Origin: a virus
Reading direction: 5' to 3' (one strand)
Virus record (IMG/VR): IMGVR_UViG_3300042373_000871
Span: 1 to 64,000 of that record
Length of the DNA: 64,000 bases
The position numbers were made by a program, and so were the translations under genes. This document shows positions 34,201 to 45,100 of the stretch, piece by piece (position 1 is the stretch's first letter; each line of letters begins with the position of its first letter). The notes under the pieces are model-generated. The model had not been told where the DNA came from, ran no database searches, and was given only the letters and a program-made list of their open reading frames with translations.

Positions 34201-34300
34201 CCGGTGCGGTTCCAGTTATATCAATACTAAAACCACCTAAATTAGAATTAGTACAATCTCCCGATAAACTCGTTAATACATATGATAAACTACAAGCCAT
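31211..34300 (-). CDS. Seven-repeat SprB-type appendage protein
   Basis: 1029 residues. Seven SprB-like repeats of about 80 residues cover residues 1-580. Each has an acidic N-x-DG/NG start, a central GGTPPYTY or similar turn, then an [12 protein letters not shown] strand pair and Cys residues (for example [38 protein letters not shown]). A helical-beta region (580-715) follows, with a Cys pair QYCSLPP, then a Thr-Pro-Gln tract (about 718-805) and a C-terminal domain (805-1029) with CGLCEKD. It starts on the stop codon of the upstream gene (TAATG). SprB repeats are a hallmark of Bacteroidota gliding adhesins and I infer capture or mimicry of host surface domains. It is likely a distal appendage for attachment. 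Confidence 0.8.
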   Translation of the reverse strand: MACSLSYVLTSLSGDCTNSNLGGFSIDITGTAPDYSIQWVNPALGTIVLGVGVTGYTATTLSAGTYSFNILDSCSPTMSSLPVNINISSGTCASIVGISNTTCNDNNGSITGQTSNLYGISTFSLYNTLTGFITSGASFTNNYIFNNLSPGIYYVNADDGGGCSGQSETTIIQPSTNITWGFYTVMDSGCANVDSGKIYVTGLTGTPPFTYLWSNGGTDDFITGLTAGSYSVLITDSLGCTLSQTATVTEVEPLGFGSFTAIPPTCFNNDGQVTLVITGGTGPYYYSASTGVIEVSFSSSQTFYNIGGGPFAVEVTDAALCKITPTTTIIPPNGFNIVSVTTTNSNCGNSDGKIDIQVSGGAVPFTYTLTDSLGNSIIEPTDFRSWIFSNLATGTYTLTISDNGGCTYVSPPITINNIPLFTFTADTTDTICNLNNGYVMITVSGGTPPYTYTVGGEFSYDSIQTPLSAYTFIDLYSGDYSLEITESTPGIICKQTSSFMINPSNNVDFMLSGTDANNGNDGTVSAYITSGTPPFTLLWSNNVNGQTGYYLSNLSAGTYSLQITDSEACVKIREVTIDGFDSISSFQTFNICDSEFENIGELVKKGPKEMLNEGYYDLTSGYTNCLLNQAIFNIVATIGDVTETSEFYTSYALNDFPTDNEYFDALVALLETFDQVAQVNIDPLNNGIQIIAKCQEQYLVTTDVTVDMFIEYNISCQYCSLPPTQTPTQTPTQTPTPTQTLTQTPTPTQTLTSTAGLTPTPTPTQTLTQTLTPTPTQTPTLTPTQTQTLTPTQTPTSTMTPTPSSKQLWYLYTSCEVDVNTEGPAYLILQPILVNPLLGVGDGFTFTDENGKVTCWILREIYNGQPTNLPPQFNVQIWNTNYFTTIGNGIYDSQNGAVDACGLCEKDIELILEPTNNFLISVTKDDSQIIDVQPPFYLYDNTYNFPVGVLNPMYGTHNGINNETIFITIQSINESNTNICISLIVNGSVAASQIGTFSSGVLFIDVSFTGVTILPTDTLEIFVTAGDCQ
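31885..32145 (-). repeat. Pro-Thr-Gln coding tract, minus strand
   Basis: Same unit DNA as the tract at 25313-25600 but in inverted orientation, about 6.5 kb apart, so the two could pair and recombine by inversion. Confidence 0.8.
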
Positions 34301-37300
34301 TAATTACATAAAATTTCAAAATTTATTCCAACATTCAATTTAAAATTGATTCCCGAATCATTTACCGAACAAATTGAACTATAAATAACCACATCGGTAT
34401 CATTTAAAATATACTCAAAACCATACAAATCTAAACCATTTAAAGCAGGTATTAACGCAGCATCCCATTGAGCTGTTGTTGGTGAACTCAAACCAGTGTT
34501 TGTATATCCTATACCCGTAAAGAATTGATATTGGACAACCACAACATCATCTAAACTTAACACCACATACCAAGTACTTTTTAAAGTATTCAGTTTACAA
34601 TCATCTAACTCATAACCTTGTGGCTCCAAATAATTAGTTAACAGATATCCTAACACCGCACTAAATTCTGTCAATAGAGGATTAGTTTGCCACGGATAGA
34701 TTGAACATTGTACCGATTGGACATAACAATCATAGGTATACAGGTTGCTAGTCATTGAACATGGGTTACAAGGTACAGGTATTAATTGACAACCCTCTTG
34801 TCTTCTCCAAACAAATTTTTGTCTATGAAATATAGAATTTTCGTATTTAACACCCGTATTCCATATTGTACTTGCTGGAACCATTTGTTCAACTAATCTT
34901 ACCCAATAATCACCCATTCCATCTACATACTCAATCATGTTAGTATAATTAAAACTACCATCCGGTACCCCAGCTAAATTCTGAGCGTCTAAATATTTCC
35001 AATAAATTGACTGAAGGGTTGGATACCCCATTGTTTTACCATCAGTAGAGAATTGTCTATTTCTAACATTAATCATGTTTTTCCAAAATGTTTGGGCGAA
35101 CTCAAAGAATGTCTTACGTTTTGGTTGTGGATTTATTTCCGTCCAATCCACTCCACCCCTCATCGGATAATTCGACACAGGATTTGGGTCACAATATGTT
35201 GGTTGAACATAATTTAAACCTTCATTTGGTATTGGAAAATTATATTCCCTTGACATAACCCATACATCATATGAAAGACCTTGAGCCGGATTCAAAAATA
35301 AATCGGTATTTTTAGCGTTAAGAACTAACGCATCATTTGTTGTAAAATATCTTGCATTGTATCCACCTTCTAAATTTGAACGTAGTCCAACTTCGGTATC
35401 AACCCAACTTTTATTATTATCAATAGTTTGAGTTAGATTGTACCCTAAAGTCATAAAAGGAAAATCTCTAAACCTATTGAAATATTCTTGACCATAACTA
35501 TATGGTGTTAGAACTGTTTGATAATTAGGGTTGGCACCTGTAAATACACTATTAGTAAAACTTACTTCTTCAGGGGCTCTATGTTTTGGTGTTTGTTCAA
35601 ACCATCCACTACCTTTTTCAAAGAAAAAATCTTCAGTATTTGGCGGTGCTTTAGGAAATCCTAAATCATCCATCGGATACTCGTCTTTAGTTATATTAAC
35701 ATCTTGGATTACTGTGGTTGTTGTGAAACCAGTGTATTCAATATTTCTTAATCTGTATGTATTACCCGCCTCAAGTGTTGGTAGTTCTTGAGTATATGTA
35801 CCACCCGATATTTGAGCAAACTGTGTGTTGAATTGATTAACATTAATTCTTTGGTCAGCCAAATAAATGTATTCGTTAAATTCAACTAAAGCATCAGGAG
35901 CACCAATTAAAGCCATTAACGTTTCAATTGATTTTCTTGTACCTTTTGATTTAAACAAGTAAGCCGAGTTCAATATTAAATTTCTATAATATTGATAATT
36001 TAACTCATCCGGAGTAGTTGCGTCTGAAATACCCGGATATTGAGACCTATCAGTATTTGTTTGACCAAAAACTGAACTTAAAAAGTCATCAGTAGAAACA
36101 GGAGACATATTTGTTTGCCACCCTAATGTTTGTGCTAAGTTTTTAAGTAATTGAGATGGAATATCATCACCAGGGTTATAATGAACTGAATTCATAAACG
36201 CTAACGCACTTATGAATTTATTTGTTTCGTCAAAACTTCTACCGTAGATTTGTAATACCTTTTCCATTTTTTGACCTATTGTGTCAAACTCTTGGAACGC
36301 ACCGGTAGTTAAAAATCTTGCAACAATATTGGTCTTATACTCATCCATTGTTACACCAATATCATTTAATTGAACTAAATAATTAGTGAACGCATTTGTA
36401 ACTATATCTAAATTCCAAGAACCATTTAATGGGAATGTTATAAATTCCTGTGAAGAAAAATATGTCCCATCTTCAGCGTCTCTTGGTACATTAAAACTTG
36501 CTGTATATTTTGGTGTAACATTTCTATTTAAAAGAAAATTTTCAACCTCATCTAAATGTTCATTGAAAATTCTATTAACCTCATAATCATTTGGTCTAAT
36601 AACTAAATCATCAAAAGTAACTGTTTGAAATGGAAATGGGTGACCACTAACACTTATGTTTAAAGTCCCCGATGTCATTGAGGTTGTTGGAATAATTGCC
36701 GTAACATTATATCCATTACCATTATAATATAAACTATAATTAGCATATTGAACCGTCATATCTCTAAGTGAAGATACCTGAATTTCTTTTAATTCCAAGT
36801 TTCTAGTTGAGTTAATGGTAAAATCAATTGCAAATGGATTCCTTAAACGAGCAATATCTAAATCAAAACTAGTGATATTATCAATCTCATTATAAGTTAT
36901 ATTTGTTGCAGTTTCACCTTTAATATAGTTCTCACCCATAAGAGTCGCTTCAAGTGCCGCAGGAAATTTTGCAATAATTGTTTCAACAGCTGTGGATAAT
37001 CTTTTTACTAAAGACCCGTATTGAGTAAAATTAGTAATTTGACTTAAATCAAAATTTGGGTAAACTTTAAAGTTATTTTCAAATATGGTTCTTGACTGAA
37101 GAGTACTTTCTAAACCTAACCCTTCTAAACTAATTGGGTCAGAAAATGTTCCGGTGTTAAAAGTTCTATTTGTTTTTTCATTAAAAGAAGTCGCAAATTC
37201 AAAATTACCCTGTGTCAAACCACCCCCCGTAACTAGTTGGAAACCAACTAAATCATCAGAGAATGAACTTGCACCGGATGGACCTTGTGGAGGACATGTA

Positions 37301-37317
37301 AATTTTTGTAATGCCAT
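34300..37317 (-). CDS. Large baseplate/tail protein
   Basis: 1005 residues. Segments such as [35 protein letters not shown] and [20 protein letters not shown] (around 310-480) resemble the family of tail proteins that sit between wedge and fibres (P2 gpI-like in outline). A conserved end part reads [20 protein letters not shown]. Its start shares the stop of the upstream gene (TAATG). The order gp25, gp6, large protein, several mid-size proteins and then this gene mirrors the baseplate order of T4-like phages, so a baseplate wedge or fibre-anchor role is likely; the exact T4 equivalent is unclear. Confidence 0.7.
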   Translation of the reverse strand: MALQKFTCPPQGPSGASSFSDDLVGFQLVTGGGLTQGNFEFATSFNEKTNRTFNTGTFSDPISLEGLGLESTLQSRTIFENNFKVYPNFDLSQITNFTQYGSLVKRLSTAVETIIAKFPAALEATLMGENYIKGETATNITYNEIDNITSFDLDIARLRNPFAIDFTINSTRNLELKEIQVSSLRDMTVQYANYSLYYNGNGYNVTAIIPTTSMTSGTLNISVSGHPFPFQTVTFDDLVIRPNDYEVNRIFNEHLDEVENFLLNRNVTPKYTASFNVPRDAEDGTYFSSQEFITFPLNGSWNLDIVTNAFTNYLVQLNDIGVTMDEYKTNIVARFLTTGAFQEFDTIGQKMEKVLQIYGRSFDETNKFISALAFMNSVHYNPGDDIPSQLLKNLAQTLGWQTNMSPVSTDDFLSSVFGQTNTDRSQYPGISDATTPDELNYQYYRNLILNSAYLFKSKGTRKSIETLMALIGAPDALVEFNEYIYLADQRINVNQFNTQFAQISGGTYTQELPTLEAGNTYRLRNIEYTGFTTTTVIQDVNITKDEYPMDDLGFPKAPPNTEDFFFEKGSGWFEQTPKHRAPEEVSFTNSVFTGANPNYQTVLTPYSYGQEYFNRFRDFPFMTLGYNLTQTIDNNKSWVDTEVGLRSNLEGGYNARYFTTNDALVLNAKNTDLFLNPAQGLSYDVWVMSREYNFPIPNEGLNYVQPTYCDPNPVSNYPMRGGVDWTEINPQPKRKTFFEFAQTFWKNMINVRNRQFSTDGKTMGYPTLQSIYWKYLDAQNLAGVPDGSFNYTNMIEYVDGMGDYWVRLVEQMVPASTIWNTGVKYENSIFHRQKFVWRRQEGCQLIPVPCNPCSMTSNLYTYDCYVQSVQCSIYPWQTNPLLTEFSAVLGYLLTNYLEPQGYELDDCKLNTLKSTWYVVLSLDDVVVVQYQFFTGIGYTNTGLSSPTTAQWDAALIPALNGLDLYGFEYILNDTDVVIYSSICSVNDSGINFKLNVGINFEILCN

Positions 37318-38234
37318 TATTCAGTTATGTTTGTAAAGTTTTTACTAAAATCAATATTATCACCTCTATTTTGTCTAACTTCGTATAATAACGTATTAAA
37401 TTGGTCTCTAATTTCGTATAAGTTATATTGTTGGTAAATGTTGTTATTTGCGTCGTAAATAGTGTAAATACCATCATCCATAGATTTAGTTTGATTACCA
37501 TAAAGAGCAATCGCCAATGTTGAGAAATCTTGGTCCGCAATCTCTATATCAAGTGTTATAGGATTAAAGAAGGTATTCGACATTATTATAGTTTGATTTG
37601 GCTGCCCAATATATGGTGTAGCATTTGGTTTGTTTGTCGGAGATGACGACGGAGAAACCGTACAAAAGATTAGATTTGTATTGTTATCAGTATATCTATA
37701 TCTAATTGCTTTTTGTGACGTATTTGTTAAATTTTGAACAACCGGTTCACAAAAGAATGATGATGTTACAATTCTAAAGAAATTAGGTATTTTTGTCCCA
37801 TCAGAGTTTAAATACTCAATTCTAAAACCAACCAAACCTTGATTCACAAATTTATTTCTAAATTGACTTGGAACATCATTCAAATCAATAACAAGTCCTT
37901 TTACGTTAGGTAATGATGATAACACACCACAATCTAATATACTCGTTCTAATCTCCGCAGGTCTTATGTATAAGGTATAGATACCTAATTGGTTAAATTG
38001 TTCCGCTGGCAATCTTAAATTGTACAATCCACCTAATATTTCAACATTAGGGTTAGGACTTGAAGGATTTGTCTGTGAATTATTAAAATAAGGTCTCAAT
38101 ATAGATACCGCATCTAACTTTGTTAATACAAAATTATCTGTTTCATCTCTTGATGGTGTATAATTAAGAATGATGTCTACATCCTCCGGTGATACATCTG
38201 CCGGTCTTATCGTTCCATATGTTCCTGTTGCCAT
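37317..38234 (-). CDS. Baseplate-region structural protein
   Basis: 305 residues, beta-rich with a helical N-terminus (RPADVSPEDVDIILNYTPSR). No motif recognised. It is TAATG-coupled to the next gene (34300-37317), so the two are probably made in similar amounts. A block GKTNPxxx-free and with IADQDFSTLAIALYG near the C-terminus looks like a protein interface. Position in the baseplate operon suggests a wedge or tail-tip component. Confidence 0.6.
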   Translation of the reverse strand: MATGTYGTIRPADVSPEDVDIILNYTPSRDETDNFVLTKLDAVSILRPYFNNSQTNPSSPNPNVEILGGLYNLRLPAEQFNQLGIYTLYIRPAEIRTSILDCGVLSSLPNVKGLVIDLNDVPSQFRNKFVNQGLVGFRIEYLNSDGTKIPNFFRIVTSSFFCEPVVQNLTNTSQKAIRYRYTDNNTNLIFCTVSPSSSPTNKPNATPYIGQPNQTIIMSNTFFNPITLDIEIADQDFSTLAIALYGNQTKSMDDGIYTIYDANNNIYQQYNLYEIRDQFNTLLYEVRQNRGDNIDFSKNFTNITE

Positions 38235-38243
38235 ATTATTATT

Positions 38244-39470
38244 TTAATCTATTTTTATTATGTTGAAATATTTATAACCATATTTTTCAAGGTCACCTAA
38301 ATTATCCACTTCTCCCAATCTTTCCATTGATTCAAATCCGGAAACTTTTCCTCTCTCTATAAATACATTGGATTGAACTTCTGGCTCATCAATTACATTT
38401 AATAATGCTTCATTTTTTACAATTGGTTCACATACCGTATCTATTTGTGTTACACCACTAACTACAAAGACGGTTGTACCATCACTAAAATCATAGTAAT
38501 CAACACCATTTATTGTATACCCGGTGTATAATTGATTACCGTTTGCACTTCCACCCCAATATGTCCCGACAACACCTGTAGTACCTGTTATCTGAACACC
38601 AACCTTATAATACCCGTCATCTAAATCTTGTTTTTTACCATAAACCCTTAAATCTGATACCGTTGATTGAGTGTATCCACTAACAACTAATGGTACGGTT
38701 AAATAAGGATTAACACCACTTTGATAAGTTTCACAACTCGCATCACCACTATAAATAAAGTCATAACAAATTGGTGTTGCCGACCAACTACCGCCCATAG
38801 GAGTAAAACAAGTTGTACCTTTTGGGTCTAATATAGTTGCGTTAGTAAATGGTACTGTGACCGTTTTCTTCACTACATTAGAACCCCACGGACTCATACC
38901 TGACATACTAATCGTAAATTCACCGGATTGTGAGTATGGATGTGAATAAAAATTAGGACTGACATTTGTAACTGTTTGTTTTGGTGTACCATCACCCCAA
39001 TCTATTTCATAAGACGAAAATTCTAAATATTTTTTAAACTCAACATCAGAAGTATTATAAAAATTGTAAGTATATGCTGATAAAGTATTGGCCGAAAATA
39101 AAAAGTTAGTCATAACTTCTTGTTGGATAATCATACCATCAAATACAGAATAATACCCAACGTCCACGGTATTTTCAGTTATTAATATTGGAATAGTCAT
39201 TCCGGTTAATAATGATGTGCCTCGTTTGAGTGTTGCTTTTGAAATATTAGAAGTCGCTGTTGTTCCCGTAGCACCTGTTAATATTTGAGTCATTGATGAA
39301 TATACATAAGCAGACCCATCAATATATTTGGTCACTTCTCTAGTATATATGTCACAACAAAAAGGAATTTTTTGTTCTTCAAGATATGGGTCACCGATAT
39401 AATTAATTTTAAAAATATCCCCGTTTATAACTTCAGGTGATATTCTTATACGATAGGTGTTTGCACTCAT
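38244..39470 (-). CDS. Baseplate-region protein with PKD domain
   Basis: 408 residues. A PKD-type Ig-like domain is visible at about 155-205: YEIDWGDGTPKQTVTNVS, then the typical HPYSQSGEFTISMS strand. The flanking parts are beta-rich, and the C-terminal 60 residues are more charged (VFIERGKVSGFESMERLGEV). PKD domains often mediate surface binding or spacing in Bacteroidota extracellular proteins. The gene is TAATG-coupled to the one upstream. Confidence 0.65.
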   Translation of the reverse strand: MSANTYRIRISPEVINGDIFKINYIGDPYLEEQKIPFCCDIYTREVTKYIDGSAYVYSSMTQILTGATGTTATSNISKATLKRGTSLLTGMTIPILITENTVDVGYYSVFDGMIIQQEVMTNFLFSANTLSAYTYNFYNTSDVEFKKYLEFSSYEIDWGDGTPKQTVTNVSPNFYSHPYSQSGEFTISMSGMSPWGSNVVKKTVTVPFTNATILDPKGTTCFTPMGGSWSATPICYDFIYSGDASCETYQSGVNPYLTVPLVVSGYTQSTVSDLRVYGKKQDLDDGYYKVGVQITGTTGVVGTYWGGSANGNQLYTGYTINGVDYYDFSDGTTVFVVSGVTQIDTVCEPIVKNEALLNVIDEPEVQSNVFIERGKVSGFESMERLGEVDNLGDLEKYGYKYFNIIKID

Positions 39471-40270
39471 TATGGATTAATATATTCATACCATTTTATG
39501 GAACTAGTCGTTCCTGCCCTATTACCTGAATCATCCAAGATTTCATAGGTTTTGTTAACATAATTTAAATTAACTTTATAATAAAAATACTTCGACTCAA
39601 ATTGAAAAGCACTTGGTATTGTTGGAGGAATTTGAGGTACTTTCATCATTTTAACAAACACACCTAATTTACCATCAAAAAATTTAGCACTCATATAAAA
39701 AGTAGTTAAATCATAAAACTTAATATTTTTTAACCAATAAATGAAAAACCCTTCCTTATCACCAACAAAATCTAATTTGTAGGATGGACGTTTAATTAAA
39801 ACATCCGGAATGTAAGGAGATAATGTAACCAATTCCGTAAACCCCTGTTGAACGGGGATAATTATTGTGAAATAATTAGTTTGGGATTTACCATCCATTG
39901 TATCATAAAAATCCAATTTAAAGAATGATTTGGTAAAAGGTTTTTCATAATAATATATTTCACTCTTATCAAATCCTTCAGGTAAATAACTAGTCACCCA
40001 ATCATTACTTGTTGCGGTCGTAACATTATTAACATTACCACTATAGAAATGAAAATCATACTTAACATCTGTTTTTGTATCATTATCATATGGTTTATGT
40101 GAAAATCTCAATAACTCAAAATCTTCAGCAACACCAATGATATCCTTGATAACATCTTCCTCATAAAGTTCAATACTATCTTCTTGTCCATACATATCCC
40201 ACTTCAGTTCAATCGGTAAAAGAATGTACTGTTCATCATTTGGGATTACAAATCTAAATTTATTACTCAC
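39470..40270 (-). CDS. Baseplate-region protein, GTG start
   Basis: 266 residues starting at GTG (40268-40270), overlapping the previous gene by 8 bases, so the start is fixed by the overlap rather than by a ribosome site. The N-terminus (NKFRFVIPNDEQYILLPIEL) and later FKLDFYDTMDGKSQTNYFTI are beta-strand-like with aromatics. No family recognised. A structural role is inferred from the operon. Confidence 0.6.
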   Translation of the reverse strand: MSNKFRFVIPNDEQYILLPIELKWDMYGQEDSIELYEEDVIKDIIGVAEDFELLRFSHKPYDNDTKTDVKYDFHFYSGNVNNVTTATSNDWVTSYLPEGFDKSEIYYYEKPFTKSFFKLDFYDTMDGKSQTNYFTIIIPVQQGFTELVTLSPYIPDVLIKRPSYKLDFVGDKEGFFIYWLKNIKFYDLTTFYMSAKFFDGKLGVFVKMMKVPQIPPTIPSAFQFESKYFYYKVNLNYVNKTYEILDDSGNRAGTTSSIKWYEYINP

Positions 40271-42131
40271 AATCGTCTATTATTGGTTCTGCAGTTATTA
40301 TCTGTTCATTATAATTAGTACCTTCAGGTATTATTCTAAAAATAATATTTGTATAAGGGTAATGAGACCCATTTAAAAATGGATAATTAACCCCAATATT
40401 ATTAGAGTCAATAAATCCGTAACTATATAAATCCTTCCATAAAAAAGTATCTTTACTTGGAGAGTAATACGCATAATTAGGAACATCCACCACATTTTTC
40501 TTATCTCCCTCCTCAATGTAATCTGAGAATTGTCTAATAGTTAAACTATTATGTGGTTGATAATAATACCCGTAAGGATTGTCCAAAGACATACGATAAC
40601 CTGTTGAACTAGTTGGTCTTCCAATATTAAATACTTTTGCGTTATACGTTATCTTATGATATAAATTAGATATAACTCTTTCTGTTTGTTCAAAATTATT
40701 CCACTCACAATAATCACCATCTAACGTATCACCTTCCTTTAAAGACCTATTATATGTGAAAACTATTGGTACTCCATTATATATTCCCAACGGTGCGTTG
40801 CTTGGTGGTGGACCTAACGTTGTATTCACATAGGTATCTATTGGGATATTTGTGTCCGACAAATTATTTATTTCACTCCACCAATATGAGGGTAATTTAG
40901 TTTGGGGATTTAAAGGTAAATTAAAATCATAACCAAATTTCATACCCTGATAACCCAATCCCGGCCCAATTAACCTACCAAACGTATAACCAAAATAACC
41001 TTTCCAAATTGTTGTAAAAAACAATTCAGTTAATGGTCTTTTTTGATTATCAATTAAATCATTAATTCTAATATCCTTATCAAATGATAATGTGTAAGAT
41101 TGAGAACCTTCCTTTATAGAAACTCTAGCAATTCTGTTAGGTGTAAAACCACTACTTTCATATTTTTTCTTAACACCAAAAATATTTTGGTCAAATCCCG
41201 CATTTACTAAAATCGCATTATCAGGGTTTGTTAAAATTTTATGTCTTCTAACATAATATGTTGAGATAGTATCACTTGGGTTATCACTATTTATAATTCG
41301 TTTAAAAGTCCCTTCTGTTCCGGTAGTAAATGTTGTTCCTGTAAACCCAACATTAAAAATGTTAAAAATATATAAGTCACTTTCGTATTTCCCATCACCT
41401 AAACTATATACTTCAAAAGTATCAACCCCATTGTAGTTAAAATTTAATTTAACAAACTCTCCCGGTGTTAATCCATGTTTCATCGGACATATACATTTAA
41501 TAATCCCTCTTCCGTTATATACAGTTGTATCATCATTTTCAACCACAAAAGGAATCCCGTCTGAAGCGACCCAATCTAATGTAACTGCGTTTGAAATTGA
41601 TGGTATTTTAATAATAGCATTTAATTGTTTTTGATAATCATTTTCAAATGGATAACTAACATAATGCGTCCAATTATATGTTGAAGCACTTTTGCTTACA
41701 AAAGTCAAATGATTATATGGTGGTTGAGTATAACCCGGAACATTGTAATCAGTTCTAATAAAATCAAATTCATTATATTGTGGAAATCCTGACCAAATAA
41801 CACTTGGATTTATACCAGTTGGGGTACAATTATTCGCCGCCGCTTGAGCTTCATTAACATAATACAGATTATTTTCAAATGGTATGTAATCCGTACTACC
41901 TGTATATGAATTATTAAATAATAATGAAAATTTACAGGTAGGTCTAAATATATCAGATTTTTGTCTTTCATCATCAAACACTTGTTCCAAACTAACATCA
42001 ATATTCCTATCAAATTCAACATTTATTTGAGCGGTTTGAACTAAAGGAACATTGAACATCAGATTGGTGTCTGGTGCCGATTTATATCGTAAAGAACCTA
42101 AAATTACTCTAGTATCAATTCTATTTCCCAT
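40263..42131 (-). CDS. Baseplate-region structural protein
   Basis: 622 residues, beta-rich with many Tyr/Asn/Gly and few charged helices. The N-terminus (MGNRIDTRVILGSLRYKSAP) is followed by a long extended region and a conserved-looking MKHGLTPGEFVKLNFNYNGV near 210. It comes right after the 1762-residue protein (1 base gap), the place where gp8-like proteins lie in T4-like baseplate operons. I cannot confirm homology to gp8. Confidence 0.6.
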   Translation of the reverse strand: MGNRIDTRVILGSLRYKSAPDTNLMFNVPLVQTAQINVEFDRNIDVSLEQVFDDERQKSDIFRPTCKFSLLFNNSYTGSTDYIPFENNLYYVNEAQAAANNCTPTGINPSVIWSGFPQYNEFDFIRTDYNVPGYTQPPYNHLTFVSKSASTYNWTHYVSYPFENDYQKQLNAIIKIPSISNAVTLDWVASDGIPFVVENDDTTVYNGRGIIKCICPMKHGLTPGEFVKLNFNYNGVDTFEVYSLGDGKYESDLYIFNIFNVGFTGTTFTTGTEGTFKRIINSDNPSDTISTYYVRRHKILTNPDNAILVNAGFDQNIFGVKKKYESSGFTPNRIARVSIKEGSQSYTLSFDKDIRINDLIDNQKRPLTELFFTTIWKGYFGYTFGRLIGPGLGYQGMKFGYDFNLPLNPQTKLPSYWWSEINNLSDTNIPIDTYVNTTLGPPPSNAPLGIYNGVPIVFTYNRSLKEGDTLDGDYCEWNNFEQTERVISNLYHKITYNAKVFNIGRPTSSTGYRMSLDNPYGYYYQPHNSLTIRQFSDYIEEGDKKNVVDVPNYAYYSPSKDTFLWKDLYSYGFIDSNNIGVNYPFLNGSHYPYTNIIFRIIPEGTNYNEQIITAEPIIDDCE

Positions 42132-42132
42132 A

Positions 42133-45100
42133 TTATAATGTTGTTGTTGTATCTAACCATTTAGTTGTGAATCTATCAAATGCCGATTTACCTTTTTTCA
42201 ATCCAAAATAAAAATAAAACGGAGCTCCGGTATTAAACAATCTGTCATCATATGAATTTGATTCAATAGAGTTAAACTCCGGATTTAATGTTCCATCAGG
42301 ATAAACAGAATAAATATAACCTTTAAAGTATTTGTTTTCAGGACTTTGAGATGTTCTCATATATCTTGATGAAGGTTCAGTTCTGTCTAACAATTGATAA
42401 GGATAATTAAAAAATGCTGGGTTGTTTATTGGGTTAGTATACCACCCATTTTTTTGAGACCCAAAAATACTATTGGTGTCATCTGGTTTTATATTCCATT
42501 GATAAAATGGAACCGTTTGAGTGAATACCGAAAAATAACTAAAAGTACACGGTTGATTCGCAATCCCATCAGGGTCAATAATCGTTCTTTTTGGTGATAT
42601 AAAATCTCGCGTTTGAGTATCTGAAGAAAAGAAAACACCAAACACCACCTTATTAATATCACTTGACGGGTTATAATATATTGGGTTTTGTTGTCCAGCA
42701 GGATTGTCAGGATAATTTAATGATTGGAACGGCGCCACCGATAATTCAGAATTAATAGCAATCATTTGAGCATAATCACCATCAATCATAAGTTTAGTTC
42801 TACTGAAAAATGATAGGATACCAGTATTATTTAACCCAATTTTTTGCAAAAATCCGGGACTAGCTAATCTTGTAATAATTAAAAGATTTAATAATTCAGA
42901 AACATCACCATAACTTGACGTATTTAACCTATTCATAACATACCCATCAAAATCATCAGACATAACCAATTCTTGTATATATAAGTTTCTTGGTCCTAAA
43001 TCCATGATAGTTGTTGGATATTTTAAATTTTTTAAATTACCACCATAACCACCAAATATACCTTCTATAACTGAAGCAGGACGAGGTCTATCCATACCAA
43101 TAAATTCAGAAATACTATCATTCCAAGGACTACTTCTATAATAAAAATTATTAGTGTCTTGGTCAAAATAAATATTTTCACTACAAATTCTACTCACAGG
43201 TCGATTTTGACTATTGAAAACAATATCATTAGAAAATGAAAAAGTGTAAAGAACTCCATTAATCCAATTGTTCGTAAATAAATGAGAAAATACATTTCTA
43301 CATGCACCAAACATTACTTGAATCCTATTTGTCCATTCAAACACTACTTGAAAATCTTGACCTGATAATAAAGAAAGTATTGGTTGAGTAATTAATATGT
43401 AACAACCACCATCAAACTTAACTTTACCACCACCAAAACTCCAACAAGAATTTCCTTTATCATATATTCTTAAATTATTTTTTCCACCAATTTCTTCACT
43501 ATAATAACACCCTAACGGTGCCATATCACCACAATTAAATGACTTTAAAATTTGATTAACAAGTTCTGGTTCAGCATCCGGACCAACTATTGGTTCAGGT
43601 GCAAAAGCCCCCGCTTCTCCCACAAATACATTTGATGACCCCGTACCACCAACACTTTGATTAATAGTTGCACCATCATCAGTTACAACAAAAATTGCAA
43701 AATTAGTGTTTGTGTGTAAAGGGAAACTATTACCTAAATTATTTTGTACAACTGTTGATGTTGGTAATCTATCAGACCTCATCACTATTTTACGTTGATT
43801 AACACTAGTTAAATCAAAATTTAAAACCGCCGTACTTGGATATTTTGGCGCGTAATAAATACCTTCAACTGAAAATGGGTTACTTCCAGTAGTTTGATTT
43901 ATATCTAATCTCTGATAAAACATAGTACCACCTTCAACTATCTCACCTAAATAATAACCTCTATTATCATTAGGAGAAACGTTGTATGTTCCCGCTCTTC
44001 TATTATAAGGAACACTAAATACTATACACTGTATGTCATAAGTATACTGAATGTCCCACTCCATAATAAACCCATTCCAACCACGCGTTCCTTCTTGATA
44101 AGGAAATGGTGGGTTATCATCATTCGTATATTGGTTAACCACTTTAGACACTGTAGATGATGGTGATGTCACGGATGATAATGTAGGAAGTCCATTTACC
44201 GGAGTAAAACCACCGTTTGTTGTATCTAAATTAGAATAATACGTATGTAAATTACTCGAGAAAGCACTAAAACCAAATGTTTCAAATAATGGGTTAGGTG
44301 GTGTTATAGATGGTAGAAAACGAAACGAATTAAAATAAAAATCAGATGTTAAATTACTATTAGTAATATGATTAACACAATTTAAAGTACCTTGAATTGG
44401 GTAATTTAATTTATATTTTTCACCCATTACTATTGTTGATGAATTACCAAAATTATAACCAAATAATCGACTTAAATCATATTGAACTTTAGTTCTACTT
44501 GAATTAGGGTCAACACCTCTAACCAAGAAAATAACTTTCTGTTTATCCATTGATTTATAATAATCTATAGGTGAAAAATATCTTTCTATTGTTGACCAAG
44601 ACAAGTGTGGATTACAAGGAAACGCAAATTCTTGAGGTTGGCTTACACGATAAAATCTCATATCGTTATTTAAAAACCTATTATAAAATGAATTATTGCT
44701 GTTCCAATCATTAGGTAATGAAGCCGTACTAGTATTACACATTCCACTATATTGAGCATAAGTCATACCTGTAATAACTTGAAAATATTCAACATCCATA
44801 GGGAATCTAGCATATCGAGGGTCACCTGAAAAAGTAACAATTTGATATGATACAGATTGATTACCTGAAGTACCATCAGGATTTGCATAAGTAATCGAAA
44901 TTGTTCCGGGATTAGTTGTTGACCCACTATTTATTGTCGTACCTGTAATGGTATTTGTACCATACTCATTTAATGTAGTTCCGGTATTAATAACATTTTT
45001 ATCTTTTGATAGAGTAAAATCTTGAAAAGATAACATAGTACCCGCTTCTAAATTTGTTGCACTTTGAGTACATACTATCGCAACCACATTATCATAATGA

